DNA from: DATEHG01 sp035279705
GTDB lineage: Bacteria > Gemmatimonadota > Gemmatimonadetes > Gemmatimonadales > GWC2-71-9
Length of the DNA stretch: 14,704 bases
Direction: 5' to 3'
Assembly: GCA_035279705.1 (NCBI GenBank)
Contig: DATEHG010000216.1
Span: 1-14,704, forward strand
Both the position numbers and the translations under genes were made by a program. The notes below the pieces were generated by a model. The model searched no databases. It had not been told where the DNA came from and was given only the letters and a program-made list of their open reading frames with translations. Below are positions 7,822-13,174 of the stretch, piece by piece (positions within the stretch are counted from its first letter, which is position 1; each line of letters opens with the position of its first letter).

Positions 7822-8526
7822 ATGACGACCCAATGGGCCGCGGCACTGGTCGCGGGGCTGCTGACCGCCGGTTGCACCGGGGCCGGGAGTCCCGGCCGGG
7901 CCACCGTCACCGCTTCGGGCAGCGGGGTGGTGACGCTGGCCCCGACTCGTGCCAAGCTCTCGATCGAGGTGGAGAGCCGGCGGAAGACCCCGACAGAGGC
8001 GTCAACCGTGAACGCACAGCGAGTTAGTGCCGTGCTCGCCGCCCTGAGATCGCGTCAGATAGTTGATTCCGTTGAGGTTTCGGGTGTCGACCTGAGCCAG
8101 TCGACTGATCGCTACGACGTTCCCACAGGATTCGAAGCCTCGACTTCGATCTCCTTTCGAACCTCGGCCCTCGACAGTCTGGGCCTTCTCCTGGAGGTGT
8201 CTCTCCGTGCGGGGGCCACTACGATCCGTTACGTGGAGTTCGAAGCCGACAGCATGGACCCCGCGCGTGACCGCGCGCTTGCCCTGGCGTACGATCGGGC
8301 GAAGCGCGACGCCGAGACACTGGCCCGGGCCTCAGGGCATCATCTTGGCCGGCTGGTCGCGGAGACCACTTCACGAGACGGATACTCGAATGCCAGCGCC
8401 TTTGAAGACGCGTCGGTGACGAGCGGATTGGTGACCCTGCAGGCGGGGGCGATGACGGTGGGTCCCACGCCGCGGGGGGTGTCCGTACAGGCTACGGCGT
8501 CGGGACGGTGGGAGCTGGCAGACTAG
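7822..8526 (+). CDS. SIMPL domain (DUF541) lipoprotein
   Basis: 234-aa envelope protein of the SIMPL/DUF541 family (the Omp28/YggE group), whose members localise to the periplasm or outer membrane and are linked to stress tolerance. The N terminus is a lipoprotein signal with lipobox LTAGC (Cys18). The domain starts with VTASGSGVVTLAPTRAKLSI (29-48), continues with the helix NAQRVSAVLAALR, and includes the typical ARDRALALAYDRAKRDAETL run of the second half. The ATG at 7822 follows GAGGA (7814-7818) closely. Length fits the family. The stop codon lies inside the degenerate 8-nt array at 8523-8590. Confidence 0.9.
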   Translation: MTTQWAAALVAGLLTAGCTGAGSPGRATVTASGSGVVTLAPTRAKLSIEVESRRKTPTEASTVNAQRVSAVLAALRSRQIVDSVEVSGVDLSQSTDRYDVPTGFEASTSISFRTSALDSLGLLLEVSLRAGATTIRYVEFEADSMDPARDRALALAYDRAKRDAETLARASGHHLGRLVAETTSRDGYSNASAFEDASVTSGLVTLQAGAMTVGPTPRGVSVQATASGRWELAD

Positions 8527-8590
8527 ACGGCCTGGCAACTGGACGGCAGGCGAGCAGGGCGGCAAGTTGGCCTAGCCGCCTAGCCGCCCT
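8523..8590 (+). repeat. Degenerate 8-nt tandem array
   Basis: Reading in 8-base steps from 8523 gives CTAGACGG, CCTGGCAA, CTGGACGG, CAGGCGAG, CAGGGCGG, CAAGTTGG, CCTAGCCG, CCTAGCCG, then breaks down. The 8-base register and the C-N-N-G core persist although the units differ. It begins on the last bases of the SIMPL gene and ends 25 bases before the next start. It is the only intergenic array seen in the first 9.8 kb. Confidence 0.5.
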
Positions 8591-8615
8591 CAATCACCCC
8601 TTCCCCGGAGGCCCT

Positions 8616-9002
8616 GTGTCCTTCAAGGGATTGCTGTCCGTCGCCGGAATCGTCGGCGCCCTCTTCGGCCTCGGCTTCATCTTTGCCCCCGCCTCGCTGC
8701 TGGCCCAGTACGGCATCCAGACGGATCCGGCCGGCCTCTACCTCGGCCGCCTCTTCGGCGTCGCGATCCTCGAGCTCGGACTCATCTTCTGGTTCCTGCG
8801 CGAGGTGGACGATCCCGCCTTCATGCGGCCGCTCGCACTCGGCGCCTGTATCGGTGAACTGGCCGGGTTCTGGGTCGCCATGCGGATCCAGATGACGGGA
8901 CTGACCAATGCCATGGGCTGGTCGACGGTTGCCATCTACGGGCTGCTGGCACTGGGGTTCGGGCGGTTCGCCTTTGGACGGTACGCTGCTCGGCCCTCCT
9001 AG
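8616..9002 (+). CDS. Uncharacterised four-helix membrane protein
   Basis: 128-aa integral membrane protein with four hydrophobic segments (near LLSVAGIVGALFGLGFIFAP, LGRLFGVAILELGLIFWFLR, PLALGACIGELAGFWVAM and VAIYGLLALGFGRFAFG). The amphipathic linker contains QYGIQTDPAGLYLGRLFG. The layout resembles small four-helix proteins of unknown function common in environmental bacteria, but I cannot name the family. The GTG at 8616 is fixed by GGAGG at 8607-8611, four bases upstream; upstream in-frame sequence belongs to the 8-nt array. Confidence 0.78.
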   Translation: MSFKGLLSVAGIVGALFGLGFIFAPASLLAQYGIQTDPAGLYLGRLFGVAILELGLIFWFLREVDDPAFMRPLALGACIGELAGFWVAMRIQMTGLTNAMGWSTVAIYGLLALGFGRFAFGRYAARPS

Positions 9003-9014
9003 TTCAGGCACTCG

Positions 9015-9338
9015 GTGGGCGATTCGCAATGGGAGGAGGAACGCGCCCGCGCCCTCCGCCGAACGAGCCGGGAATTTCCCGATGGGCCTCAGGACAGAAC
9101 CGCCCGCTGGATCTGGGGAGGTGCGGTCGGTCTCTGCTTCGGCTTTGCGCTTTCGCTGTGGTGGCAGTGGCCCGCCACCCCACTCCCTTTCCTGACCTGG
9201 ATGTGTGCCTGGGCGGTGGGAACGGGCGGGCTCTTTGTGCTGTTGAAGGACCGACTCTGGTATCGGGCCCGCGGCGCATGGCGAGCCTGGGTGACGATCT
9301 GTCTGCTAGCCTTCGCCGTCTGGCTTATTCTCCGATAG
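9015..9338 (+). CDS. Small membrane protein, unknown function
   Basis: 107-aa protein with a charged N-terminal 30 residues (EEERARALRRTSREF) followed by three hydrophobic segments (about 33-51, 56-77 and 89-106), the first including WIWGGAVGLCFGFALSLWW. It starts at a GTG 12 bp after the preceding stop and has no clear ribosome site; translational coupling is plausible. Family not recognised. Its ending directly before the GyrI-like gene and its sensible membrane pattern support reality over chance. Confidence 0.6.
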   Translation: MGDSQWEEERARALRRTSREFPDGPQDRTARWIWGGAVGLCFGFALSLWWQWPATPLPFLTWMCAWAVGTGGLFVLLKDRLWYRARGAWRAWVTICLLAFAVWLILR

Positions 9339-9377
9339 CTCAACTGTGGGCTGACCCTTCAGAAATTCGGAACTGCC

Positions 9378-9842
9378 ATGTCGCAATACGCCGTACAACT
9401 GCAGCAGGTGGAAAGTCATCCGCTCGCCGTCATCCGCGGCGTCGCGGCGAGGGCCGACCTCCCCCGCCTGGTGCCCCAGTGGTGCGGGCTGGTCTGGAAT
9501 GCGGTGAAGGCGCAACAGGCCAAGGGCGGACGGCACGTTGCCCTGTACCGTGACGGCGTGATTCATCTCGAGGTCGGCGTCGAGCTGCTCGGCGAGTTTG
9601 CCGACCAGGGCGACGTGGTGGTCTCGGCGACGCCGGGTGGCGCGGTGGCGACCGTGACACATTTCGGGCCCTACGGGCGTCTTGGTGCGGCGCACGAGGC
9701 GATCCATGCGTGGTGCCGGGCGAACGACCGGCGCCAGGCGGGCCCGAGCTGGGAGATCTACGGGCACTGGGACTCGGCGTGGGACCGGGATCCCTCACGG
9801 ATTCGTACCGATGTGTATTATCTGCTGGAACAGGCGGGGTGA
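9378..9842 (+). CDS. GyrI-like / AraC effector-binding domain protein
   Basis: 154-aa stand-alone domain of the GyrI-like (BmrR C-terminal, SOUL-like) small-molecule-binding superfamily, as in GyrI/SbmC and the effector domains of AraC and MerR regulators. Marks include VTHFGPYGRLGAAHEAIHAW (93-112), the Glu-containing strand WEIYGHW (125-131, Glu126 where ligand-binding members place their conserved Glu) and the final RTDVYYLL (143-150). There is no DNA-binding domain, so it is likely a cytoplasmic ligand-binding or hydrolase-type member; the ligand is unknown. The start ATG lies 39 bp after the previous stop with only a weak GGAA upstream. The first heptamer array begins eight bases after the stop. 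Confidence 0.85.
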   Translation: MSQYAVQLQQVESHPLAVIRGVAARADLPRLVPQWCGLVWNAVKAQQAKGGRHVALYRDGVIHLEVGVELLGEFADQGDVVVSATPGGAVATVTHFGPYGRLGAAHEAIHAWCRANDRRQAGPSWEIYGHWDSAWDRDPSRIRTDVYYLLEQAG

Positions 9843-9849
9843 GGCAACG

Positions 9850-9884
9850 GTTCCCGTTCACTGTTCACTGTTCACCGTTCACGC
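9850..9884 (+). repeat. Heptamer array, pyrimidine form (TTCACTG)
   Basis: Five 7-nt units read GTTCCCG, TTCACTG, TTCACTG, TTCACCG, TTCACGC. The complement (CAGTGAA, CGGTGAA) is the same unit as the array at 10777-10839, so the two are inverted copies about 900 bp apart. It lies between the GyrI-like stop and the next ribosome site. Confidence 0.85.
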
Positions 9885-9911
9885 AGTTGCAGTTCTCCGC
9901 GGAGCGTCATC

Positions 9912-10235
9912 ATGCTGCAAGCGGGCCCGGGAGTCGACTGGTACCTGATTCACTTCGTCAACATGCTCTACCCCTACGCCGTGGCGGCGGTCGGGATCAC
10001 CCTGATCTCGTTCACGCCGCTGGGGCGGGCCGCCATCAGCTGGCTCAAGGGCCACATCAATCGCGGCCGCGCCGCCGAACTGGCGGGGGAACTGGAGCAG
10101 CTGCGCGCCGAGCTGGCCGAGGTGCATGAACGGCTGGATTTCGCGGAGCGACAGATGGTGGCGCAGGGCCAGGGCGAGCCGAGGATGATCGAGCCGAGGG
10201 CAAGGAAGGAACCGAGGACACCGACGCCGGCGTAG
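9912..10235 (+). CDS. Small membrane-anchored coiled-coil protein
   Basis: 107-aa protein with one hydrophobic segment (about residues 17-36, NMLYPYAVAAVGITLISFTP), a basic amphipathic stretch (RAAISWLKGHINRGR), then a heptad-rich coiled coil at about 53-84 (ELAGELEQLRAELAEVHERL) and a charged Pro-rich tail. This arrangement (helix then cytoplasmic coiled coil) resembles phage-shock or scaffold-type small proteins only in outline, and I do not recognise a family. GGAG (9901-9904) seven bases before the ATG supports the start. Confidence 0.75.
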   Translation: MLQAGPGVDWYLIHFVNMLYPYAVAAVGITLISFTPLGRAAISWLKGHINRGRAAELAGELEQLRAELAEVHERLDFAERQMVAQGQGEPRMIEPRARKEPRTPTPA

Positions 10236-10245
10236 ATCGGAAACT

Positions 10246-10273
10246 GGTCTCCTGTTCCCTGTGCCCGGTCCCC
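10246..10273 (+). repeat. Heptamer array, pyrimidine form (four units)
   Basis: Units GGTCTCC, TGTTCCC, TGTGCCC, GGTCCCC follow the TM/coiled-coil gene stop by 10 bases. They are more diverged than other arrays, but the 7-base register and terminal CC(C) hold. Confidence 0.6.
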
Positions 10274-10323
10274 GAGGTCGGACGATCGACTCGGGTGGGT
10301 GTGCTTTGAGTTACTGGATTTGG

Positions 10324-10357
10324 GTCTCCCGTTTCCCTTTCCCCATTCCCTTTTTTT
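10324..10357 (+). repeat. Heptamer array, pyrimidine form, before the GNAT gene
   Basis: Units GTCTCCC, GTTTCCC, TTTCCCC, ATTCCCT run into T7 and C6 tracts that end 13 bases or less before the GNAT ATG at 10371. The strand is almost pure pyrimidine from 10331 to 10370 and contains no ribosome-binding site. Confidence 0.7.
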
Positions 10358-10370
10358 CCCCCCGCCTCTC

Positions 10371-10796
10371 ATGCATCACCTCAGCATCGCCCAGCCGTCC
10401 TCCGCCGACATCGAGTTTCTCGAGAACCGGCTCTACGAGTTCAATGTGGCCGCCACCGGTTTCCAGGACGGCCTGCTGCTGGGAATCTTTCTCCGGGACG
10501 AATCGGGCCAGATCGTCGCGGCGGCGGCAGGCCATACCTGGGGCGAGACCTGCGAGCTCAAGCAGGTGTGGGTAGCGGAGCCGCTGCGTGGTGCGGGTGT
10601 GGGCCGCCGGCTGATGGCCGAAGCGGAAGGGGAGGCGGTGCGGCGCGGGAGCCGGCAGATCGTGCTCTCGACGTTCACCTTCCAGGCGCCAGGGTTCTAC
10701 CGGAAGCTCGGCTTCGAGGTTGTGGGTGAAGTCGCGGGGTACCCCACCGGGCACGCGCACCTGGTGCTGCGGAAGTCGGTGAACGGTGAACGGTGA
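10371..10796 (+). CDS. GNAT-family N-acetyltransferase
   Basis: 141-aa acetyl-CoA-dependent acyltransferase of the GNAT superfamily; the acceptor is unknown. The acetyl-CoA pyrophosphate loop R73-G-A-G-V-G78 (LRGAGVGRRLM) is intact, preceded by the beta-4 strand CELKQVWV (61-68), and the C-terminal FYRKLGFEVVGE (109-120) is typical. The frame is open upstream, but MHHLSIAQPS reads like a natural GNAT start; the 45 bases before it are pyrimidines without a Shine-Dalgarno, so initiation may be leaderless or weak. The domain proper ends with HAHLVLRK, and the last residues (SVNGER) and the TGA stop are encoded by the heptamer array beginning at 10777. Confidence 0.88.
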   Translation: MHHLSIAQPSSADIEFLENRLYEFNVAATGFQDGLLLGIFLRDESGQIVAAAAGHTWGETCELKQVWVAEPLRGAGVGRRLMAEAEGEAVRRGSRQIVLSTFTFQAPGFYRKLGFEVVGEVAGYPTGHAHLVLRKSVNGER

Positions 10797-10839
10797 ACGG
10801 TGAACGGTGAACAGGGAACGGTGAGCAGGGAGCGGTGTT
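10777..10839 (+). repeat. Heptamer array, purine form (CGGTGAA), nine units
   Basis: Nine contiguous 7-nt units: CGGTGAA five times, then CAGGGAA, CGGTGAG, CAGGGAG, CGGTGTT. It is the cleanest array of the window. It begins inside the GNAT gene, contains its stop codon at 10794-10796, and ends 25 bases before the next ATG. Units are most alike at the left and decay to the right. Confidence 0.95.
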
Positions 10840-10863
10840 CAGTCCAACGTTGAAGGCGAAGCT

Positions 10864-11373
10864 ATGAGTGAATCCAGCGAATCCTCTGACCTCGGTGAAG
10901 CCATCGAAACCGAGCTGATCCGGCTGGGGCTCTTTCGAAGCCGCCCCAGCATGATTTTCAGCGGCGAGGCGGCCGTGGAGTCGTACCTGAAGCTGCTCCG
11001 GAGCCTGCCTGTCGGCGCCACGTGGTCTGATATCGATCCGAGGCTCACGCCGGTTGGCCATCAACGGGTTCCCACTCCCTATCGTCCCTACGGCCCCTGG
11101 GATTACCAGACTCCTCCGCAGGAACCGGTCTTTCACCTCATTCATGACACCGGCGCCGAAGGGTGGATTGCGGAACTGCTGACGGACGCCGCGCGGGACG
11201 GCATTCCCTTCTATGGGGGTGGCCCGCTCGACCAGGGTCGTCCCACGGGCCTCGGTCCGGAGCATGGTTTCTTCGTAGTCGAACGCGGCATCCTCGCGCA
11301 TGAGGACCTCGACCCGATCATTGGTTGGCTCTATGCCAGACCTCACGTCCAGATTGCGGCCCGGCCACGATAG
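10864..11373 (+). CDS. Protein of unknown function
   Basis: 169-aa soluble protein with no signal peptide or membrane helix and no motif I recognise. It starts with an acidic Ser-rich stretch (SESSESSDLGEAIE), has a helical N-terminal third, then an aromatic/Pro-rich centre (PTPYRPYGPWDYQTPPQEPV) and a C-terminal half with HLIHDTGAEGWIAELL and FFVVERGILAHEDL. The ribosome site GAAGG (10852-10856) seven bases before the ATG supports the start. It stands alone between a purine array upstream and a pyrimidine array downstream, so operon context gives no clue. Confidence 0.72.
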   Translation: MSESSESSDLGEAIETELIRLGLFRSRPSMIFSGEAAVESYLKLLRSLPVGATWSDIDPRLTPVGHQRVPTPYRPYGPWDYQTPPQEPVFHLIHDTGAEGWIAELLTDAARDGIPFYGGGPLDQGRPTGLGPEHGFFVVERGILAHEDLDPIIGWLYARPHVQIAARPR

Positions 11374-11410
11374 CGTCCAGTTGATTGAGGCGCCGCTGAG
11401 GCGGGGATTG

Positions 11411-11466
11411 CTTTTCCCTTCTTCTTTCTGCTTTCTCCTTTCTCCCATTCCTTTCCTCCATCTCCC
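11411..11466 (+). repeat. Heptamer array, pyrimidine form (TTTCTCC), eight units
   Basis: Eight units: CTTTTCC, CTTCTTC, TTTCTGC, TTTCTCC, TTTCTCC, CATTCCT, TTCCTCC, ATCTCCC. The array fills the middle of the 111-bp gap and ends six bases before the GAGG ribosome site of the SnoaL-like lipoprotein gene. Confidence 0.8.
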
Positions 11467-11484
11467 GCATCCGAGGCCTCGTCC

Positions 11485-11964
11485 ATGCGCTCCACCCTGC
11501 TGGTGTTCGCCGCCGTCGCTCTCGCCGCCTGTCAGAAGCCCGCCCCTGCCCCCGTCGATCACACCGCCGACGCCATCGCCGCGGTGAAGGCCGCGGACGC
11601 CGCGTGGCTCAAGGTGTTCGCAGGGCGTGATACCGCCGCCGCGGTCGGCATGATCGAGGCGACCGGCTCGATGATGGGCCCCAACGCCCCGATCGCCACC
11701 GGACCCGAGGCCATCAAGGCCATGTTCGCGGGCTTCTACGCCCTGCCCGAGATGACGATTGCGTGGGAGGCCACCCGGGCCGATGCCGCCGCGTCCGGCG
11801 ATCTGGCCTACACCTCCGGCAATTACACCCTGACCTTCAAGGACCCCAAGGCCGGCACGATCACCGACAAGGGGAAGTACGTCACCGTGTGGCACAAGCA
11901 GGGGGACGGGTCGTGGAAGGTGGCGCTGGACATCTTCAATTCGGACTTGCCGGCGGCGCACTGA
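11485..11964 (+). CDS. SnoaL/DUF4440-like lipoprotein (NTF2 fold)
   Basis: 159-aa protein with a lipoprotein signal peptide (MRSTLLVFAAVALAAC, Cys16) and a C-terminal NTF2-fold domain of the DUF4440/SnoaL-like type (about 28-153): ADAIAAVKAADAAWLKVFAG, an internal DLAYTSGNYTLTF strand pair and the typical GKYVTVWHKQGDGSWKVALD ending. Members of this family are cyclases, isomerases or simple binding proteins, so a specific reaction cannot be assigned. GAGG (11473-11476) eight bases before the ATG supports the start. It is bracketed by a pyrimidine heptamer array upstream and a purine 8-nt array downstream. Confidence 0.9.
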   Translation: MRSTLLVFAAVALAACQKPAPAPVDHTADAIAAVKAADAAWLKVFAGRDTAAAVGMIEATGSMMGPNAPIATGPEAIKAMFAGFYALPEMTIAWEATRADAAASGDLAYTSGNYTLTFKDPKAGTITDKGKYVTVWHKQGDGSWKVALDIFNSDLPAAH

Positions 11965-11965
11965 G

Positions 11966-12005
11966 GAATAGACGGGTAGACGGGTAGACGGCTAGACGGG
12001 CAGAA
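11966..12005 (+). repeat. Purine-rich 8-nt tandem array (GGGTAGAC)
   Basis: Units GAATAGAC, GGGTAGAC, GGGTAGAC, GGCTAGAC, GGGCAGAA start two bases after the stop of the SnoaL-like lipoprotein gene. The unit is eight bases long, unlike the 7-nt arrays around it, but has the same GG...GA purine character. Confidence 0.8.
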
Positions 12006-12020
12006 GGGATGGCGGTCACA

Positions 12021-12068
12021 GCGGGGGACGGGAATCCGTGGCACATTGGAGTTGTTCCCGTCTCCTGT
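12021..12068 (+). terminator. Stem-loop between the SnoaL-like and toxin-like genes
   Basis: Bases 12021-12034 (GCGGGGGACGGGAA) pair with 12055-12068 (TTCCCGTCTCCTGT) over 14 positions with three G-T wobbles and no mismatch, around a 20-base loop. The right arm is the first part of the pyrimidine heptamer array. It could end transcription of the SnoaL-like gene or act in the leader of the next gene. Confidence 0.45.
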
Positions 12069-12098
12069 CTCCTGTCTCCCGTCTCCCGTCCTCTGGTC
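12057..12098 (+). repeat. Heptamer array, pyrimidine form (CCTGTCT/CCCGTCT)
   Basis: Units CCCGTCT, CCTGTCT, CCTGTCT, CCCGTCT, CCCGTCC, TCTGGTC lie directly before the ATG at 12101, leaving no room for a Shine-Dalgarno. Confidence 0.85.
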
Positions 12099-12100
12099 CT

Positions 12101-12604
12101 ATGCCTCCCGTCCCCCCTCCCCCGATCCCACCCCGCCGCGACGCGCTCGGCGGCATCGTCATCACCTCCCTGCTCGGTCCGGCCACGACGCGGCAAGGCT
12201 ATGAGAAGCAGTTCTTTCCCGGCATCGATGTCGGCCTCCCGGGCTGGGAGCGGGCGCACAGCCAGGGGGCCGGCACCGGCAAGGAGAGTCCGCACGCCAT
12301 CCGCTACGCCCCCGCCGAGGTGAACCAGCAGTGGCAGCGGCTCGGCATCGAGCGGTTCCTGCGCGAGCTGTTCAAATCCAAGGGGCCGGGCGTGGATCTC
12401 GTGCTCACCACCGTCACCTACACCCACCCCGGCACGCTCCGGCTCAAGGAAATCCAGTACCGGGTTGACGCGCGGAAGGCGGGGAGAATGCAGCCGCTCT
12501 TCGAGGCCGCCATCGAAGTTGGGGACTCGAAGGTGAATCCGAAGGTGGCGGGTTCGGTCATCATCCGGACGCCGGAGAATCTCTGGCCGAAGTACCTGGT
12601 GTAG
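12101..12604 (+). CDS. Stand-alone polymorphic-toxin-type-4-like domain protein
   Basis: 167-aa protein. A Pro-rich start (MPPVPPPPIPPRR) leads into a compact domain containing GWERAHSQGAGTG (48-60), ESPHAIRYAP (62-71), EVNQ (73-76), GIERFLREL (82-90), TYTHPGTLRLKEIQYRV (106-122) and PLFEAAIEV. From memory this pattern resembles the C-terminal 'bacterial toxin 4' domain of polymorphic toxins, normally fused behind secretion or DUF4157-type modules. Here the domain is alone, with no signal peptide and no obvious delivery part. The catalytic mechanism is not something I can state; H53, E62 and H65 are candidate conserved residues. The start is uncertain: ATG 12101 has no ribosome site, and an in-frame GTG at 12038 would add 21 residues mostly encoded by repeats. 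No recognisable immunity gene follows. Product confidence is about 0.45; coding confidence is higher. Confidence 0.62.
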   Translation: MPPVPPPPIPPRRDALGGIVITSLLGPATTRQGYEKQFFPGIDVGLPGWERAHSQGAGTGKESPHAIRYAPAEVNQQWQRLGIERFLRELFKSKGPGVDLVLTTVTYTHPGTLRLKEIQYRVDARKAGRMQPLFEAAIEVGDSKVNPKVAGSVIIRTPENLWPKYLV

Positions 12605-12660
12605 GGTGAGAGGTGAAAAGTGAGAGGTGACAGGGAGCGGGGAGCCGGGAGCCGGGAGCG
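12605..12660 (+). repeat. Heptamer array, purine form (GGTGANA to GGGAGCC), eight units
   Basis: Starting one base after the toxin-like stop, the units are GGTGAGA, GGTGAAA, AGTGAGA, GGTGACA, GGGAGCG, GGGAGCC, GGGAGCC, GGGAGCG. The unit drifts from GGTGANA to GGGAGCC within one array while keeping register, showing that the two motif classes are one family. The GTG at 12620, only start codon of the cupredoxin frame, lies inside it. Confidence 0.92.
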
Positions 12661-13135
12661 GCAACTGCAATCCTCCGGTGACAGGGGTCAGGGGACAGGG
12701 CCGAAGTTCGCTGCGATTGCCGCAGCATGCCTCGCGGTCGGGATCCTGTCGTGTCAGCGAGTCCCGGTTCGCACAATCGAGATCGAAGCCGTCGACTACT
12801 CCTTCAGCGCCCTGGGCTCGGTGGCCCCCGGGCCGGCCAGCTTCCACCTCATCAACCGCGACGACGTCCCCCACCAGGTCCAGCTCTACCGCTTCCGCCC
12901 CGGCATCCGGGTGGACTCCGCCTGGAAGCTCCTCGCGCTCAAGGAATTTCCCGCGGCCCTCACCGAGGGTGCGCCCCGCGTCATGAGCGCGGTTGCCATG
13001 GACTCCGCCCCCAGCCGGGTGACCGCCGATCTCAAGGCGGGCGAGGTGTGGGCGCTGGTCTGCATGTTCCAGGACTCGCCGGAGGGGCCGAAGCACAATA
13101 CTGAGGGGATGTACTCCGTACTCGAGGTGAAGTGA
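12620..13135 (+). CDS. Cupredoxin-like lipoprotein
   Basis: Exported protein with a hydrophobic signal core (about residues 30-44, FAAIAAACLAVGILS) ending in a lipobox Cys45 (ILSC), then a domain beginning RTIEIEAVDYSFSALGSVAP and SFHLINRDDVPHQVQLYRF, as in plastocyanin-like cupredoxins. Possible type-1 copper ligands are H85, C148, H159 and M164 (C-x10-H-x4-M); the His-Met spacing matches plastocyanin, but the Cys-His loop is long. A role in electron transfer or copper binding is inferred. The only standard start codon in frame before the signal core is GTG 12620, inside the heptamer array, so residues 2-28 (Arg/Gly/Glu-rich) are mostly repeat-encoded. The true start may instead be a rarer codon (CTG or ATT) closer to the signal core, or the native start may be lost. 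Confidence 0.72.
   Translation: MRGDRERGAGSRERQLQSSGDRGQGTGPKFAAIAAACLAVGILSCQRVPVRTIEIEAVDYSFSALGSVAPGPASFHLINRDDVPHQVQLYRFRPGIRVDSAWKLLALKEFPAALTEGAPRVMSAVAMDSAPSRVTADLKAGEVWALVCMFQDSPEGPKHNTEGMYSVLEVK
12677..12700 (+). repeat. Degenerate purine heptamers (GGTGACA, GGGGTCA, GGGGACA)
   Basis: Three 7-nt units and a broken fourth lie 16 bases after the main array and just before the signal-peptide core of the cupredoxin frame. They look like a second, older patch of the same repeat family. Confidence 0.6.
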
Positions 13136-13153
13136 CGCAACCCGGCCTGCGCA

Positions 13154-13174
13154 GACAGGAGACAGGAGACGGGG
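13154..13174 (+). repeat. Heptamer array, purine form (GACAGGA), three units
   Basis: GACAGGA, GACAGGA, GACGGGG begin 18 bases after the cupredoxin stop. The units are complementary to the TCCTGTC units at 13268-13302, about 94 bp downstream, and could pair with them. Confidence 0.75.

Noticed and set aside
12038..12100. N-terminal extension of the toxin-like protein from GTG 12038
   Set aside because: The added 21 residues come mostly from the heptamer array and lie across a predicted stem-loop; ATG 12101 is preferred, though neither start has a good ribosome site.
10675..13096. Long - strand frames (428 and 386 codons) across 10675-11961 and 11936-13096
   Set aside because: They run antisense to well-supported genes, have low-complexity Arg/Gly/His composition and cross the repeat arrays; typical of GC-rich DNA.
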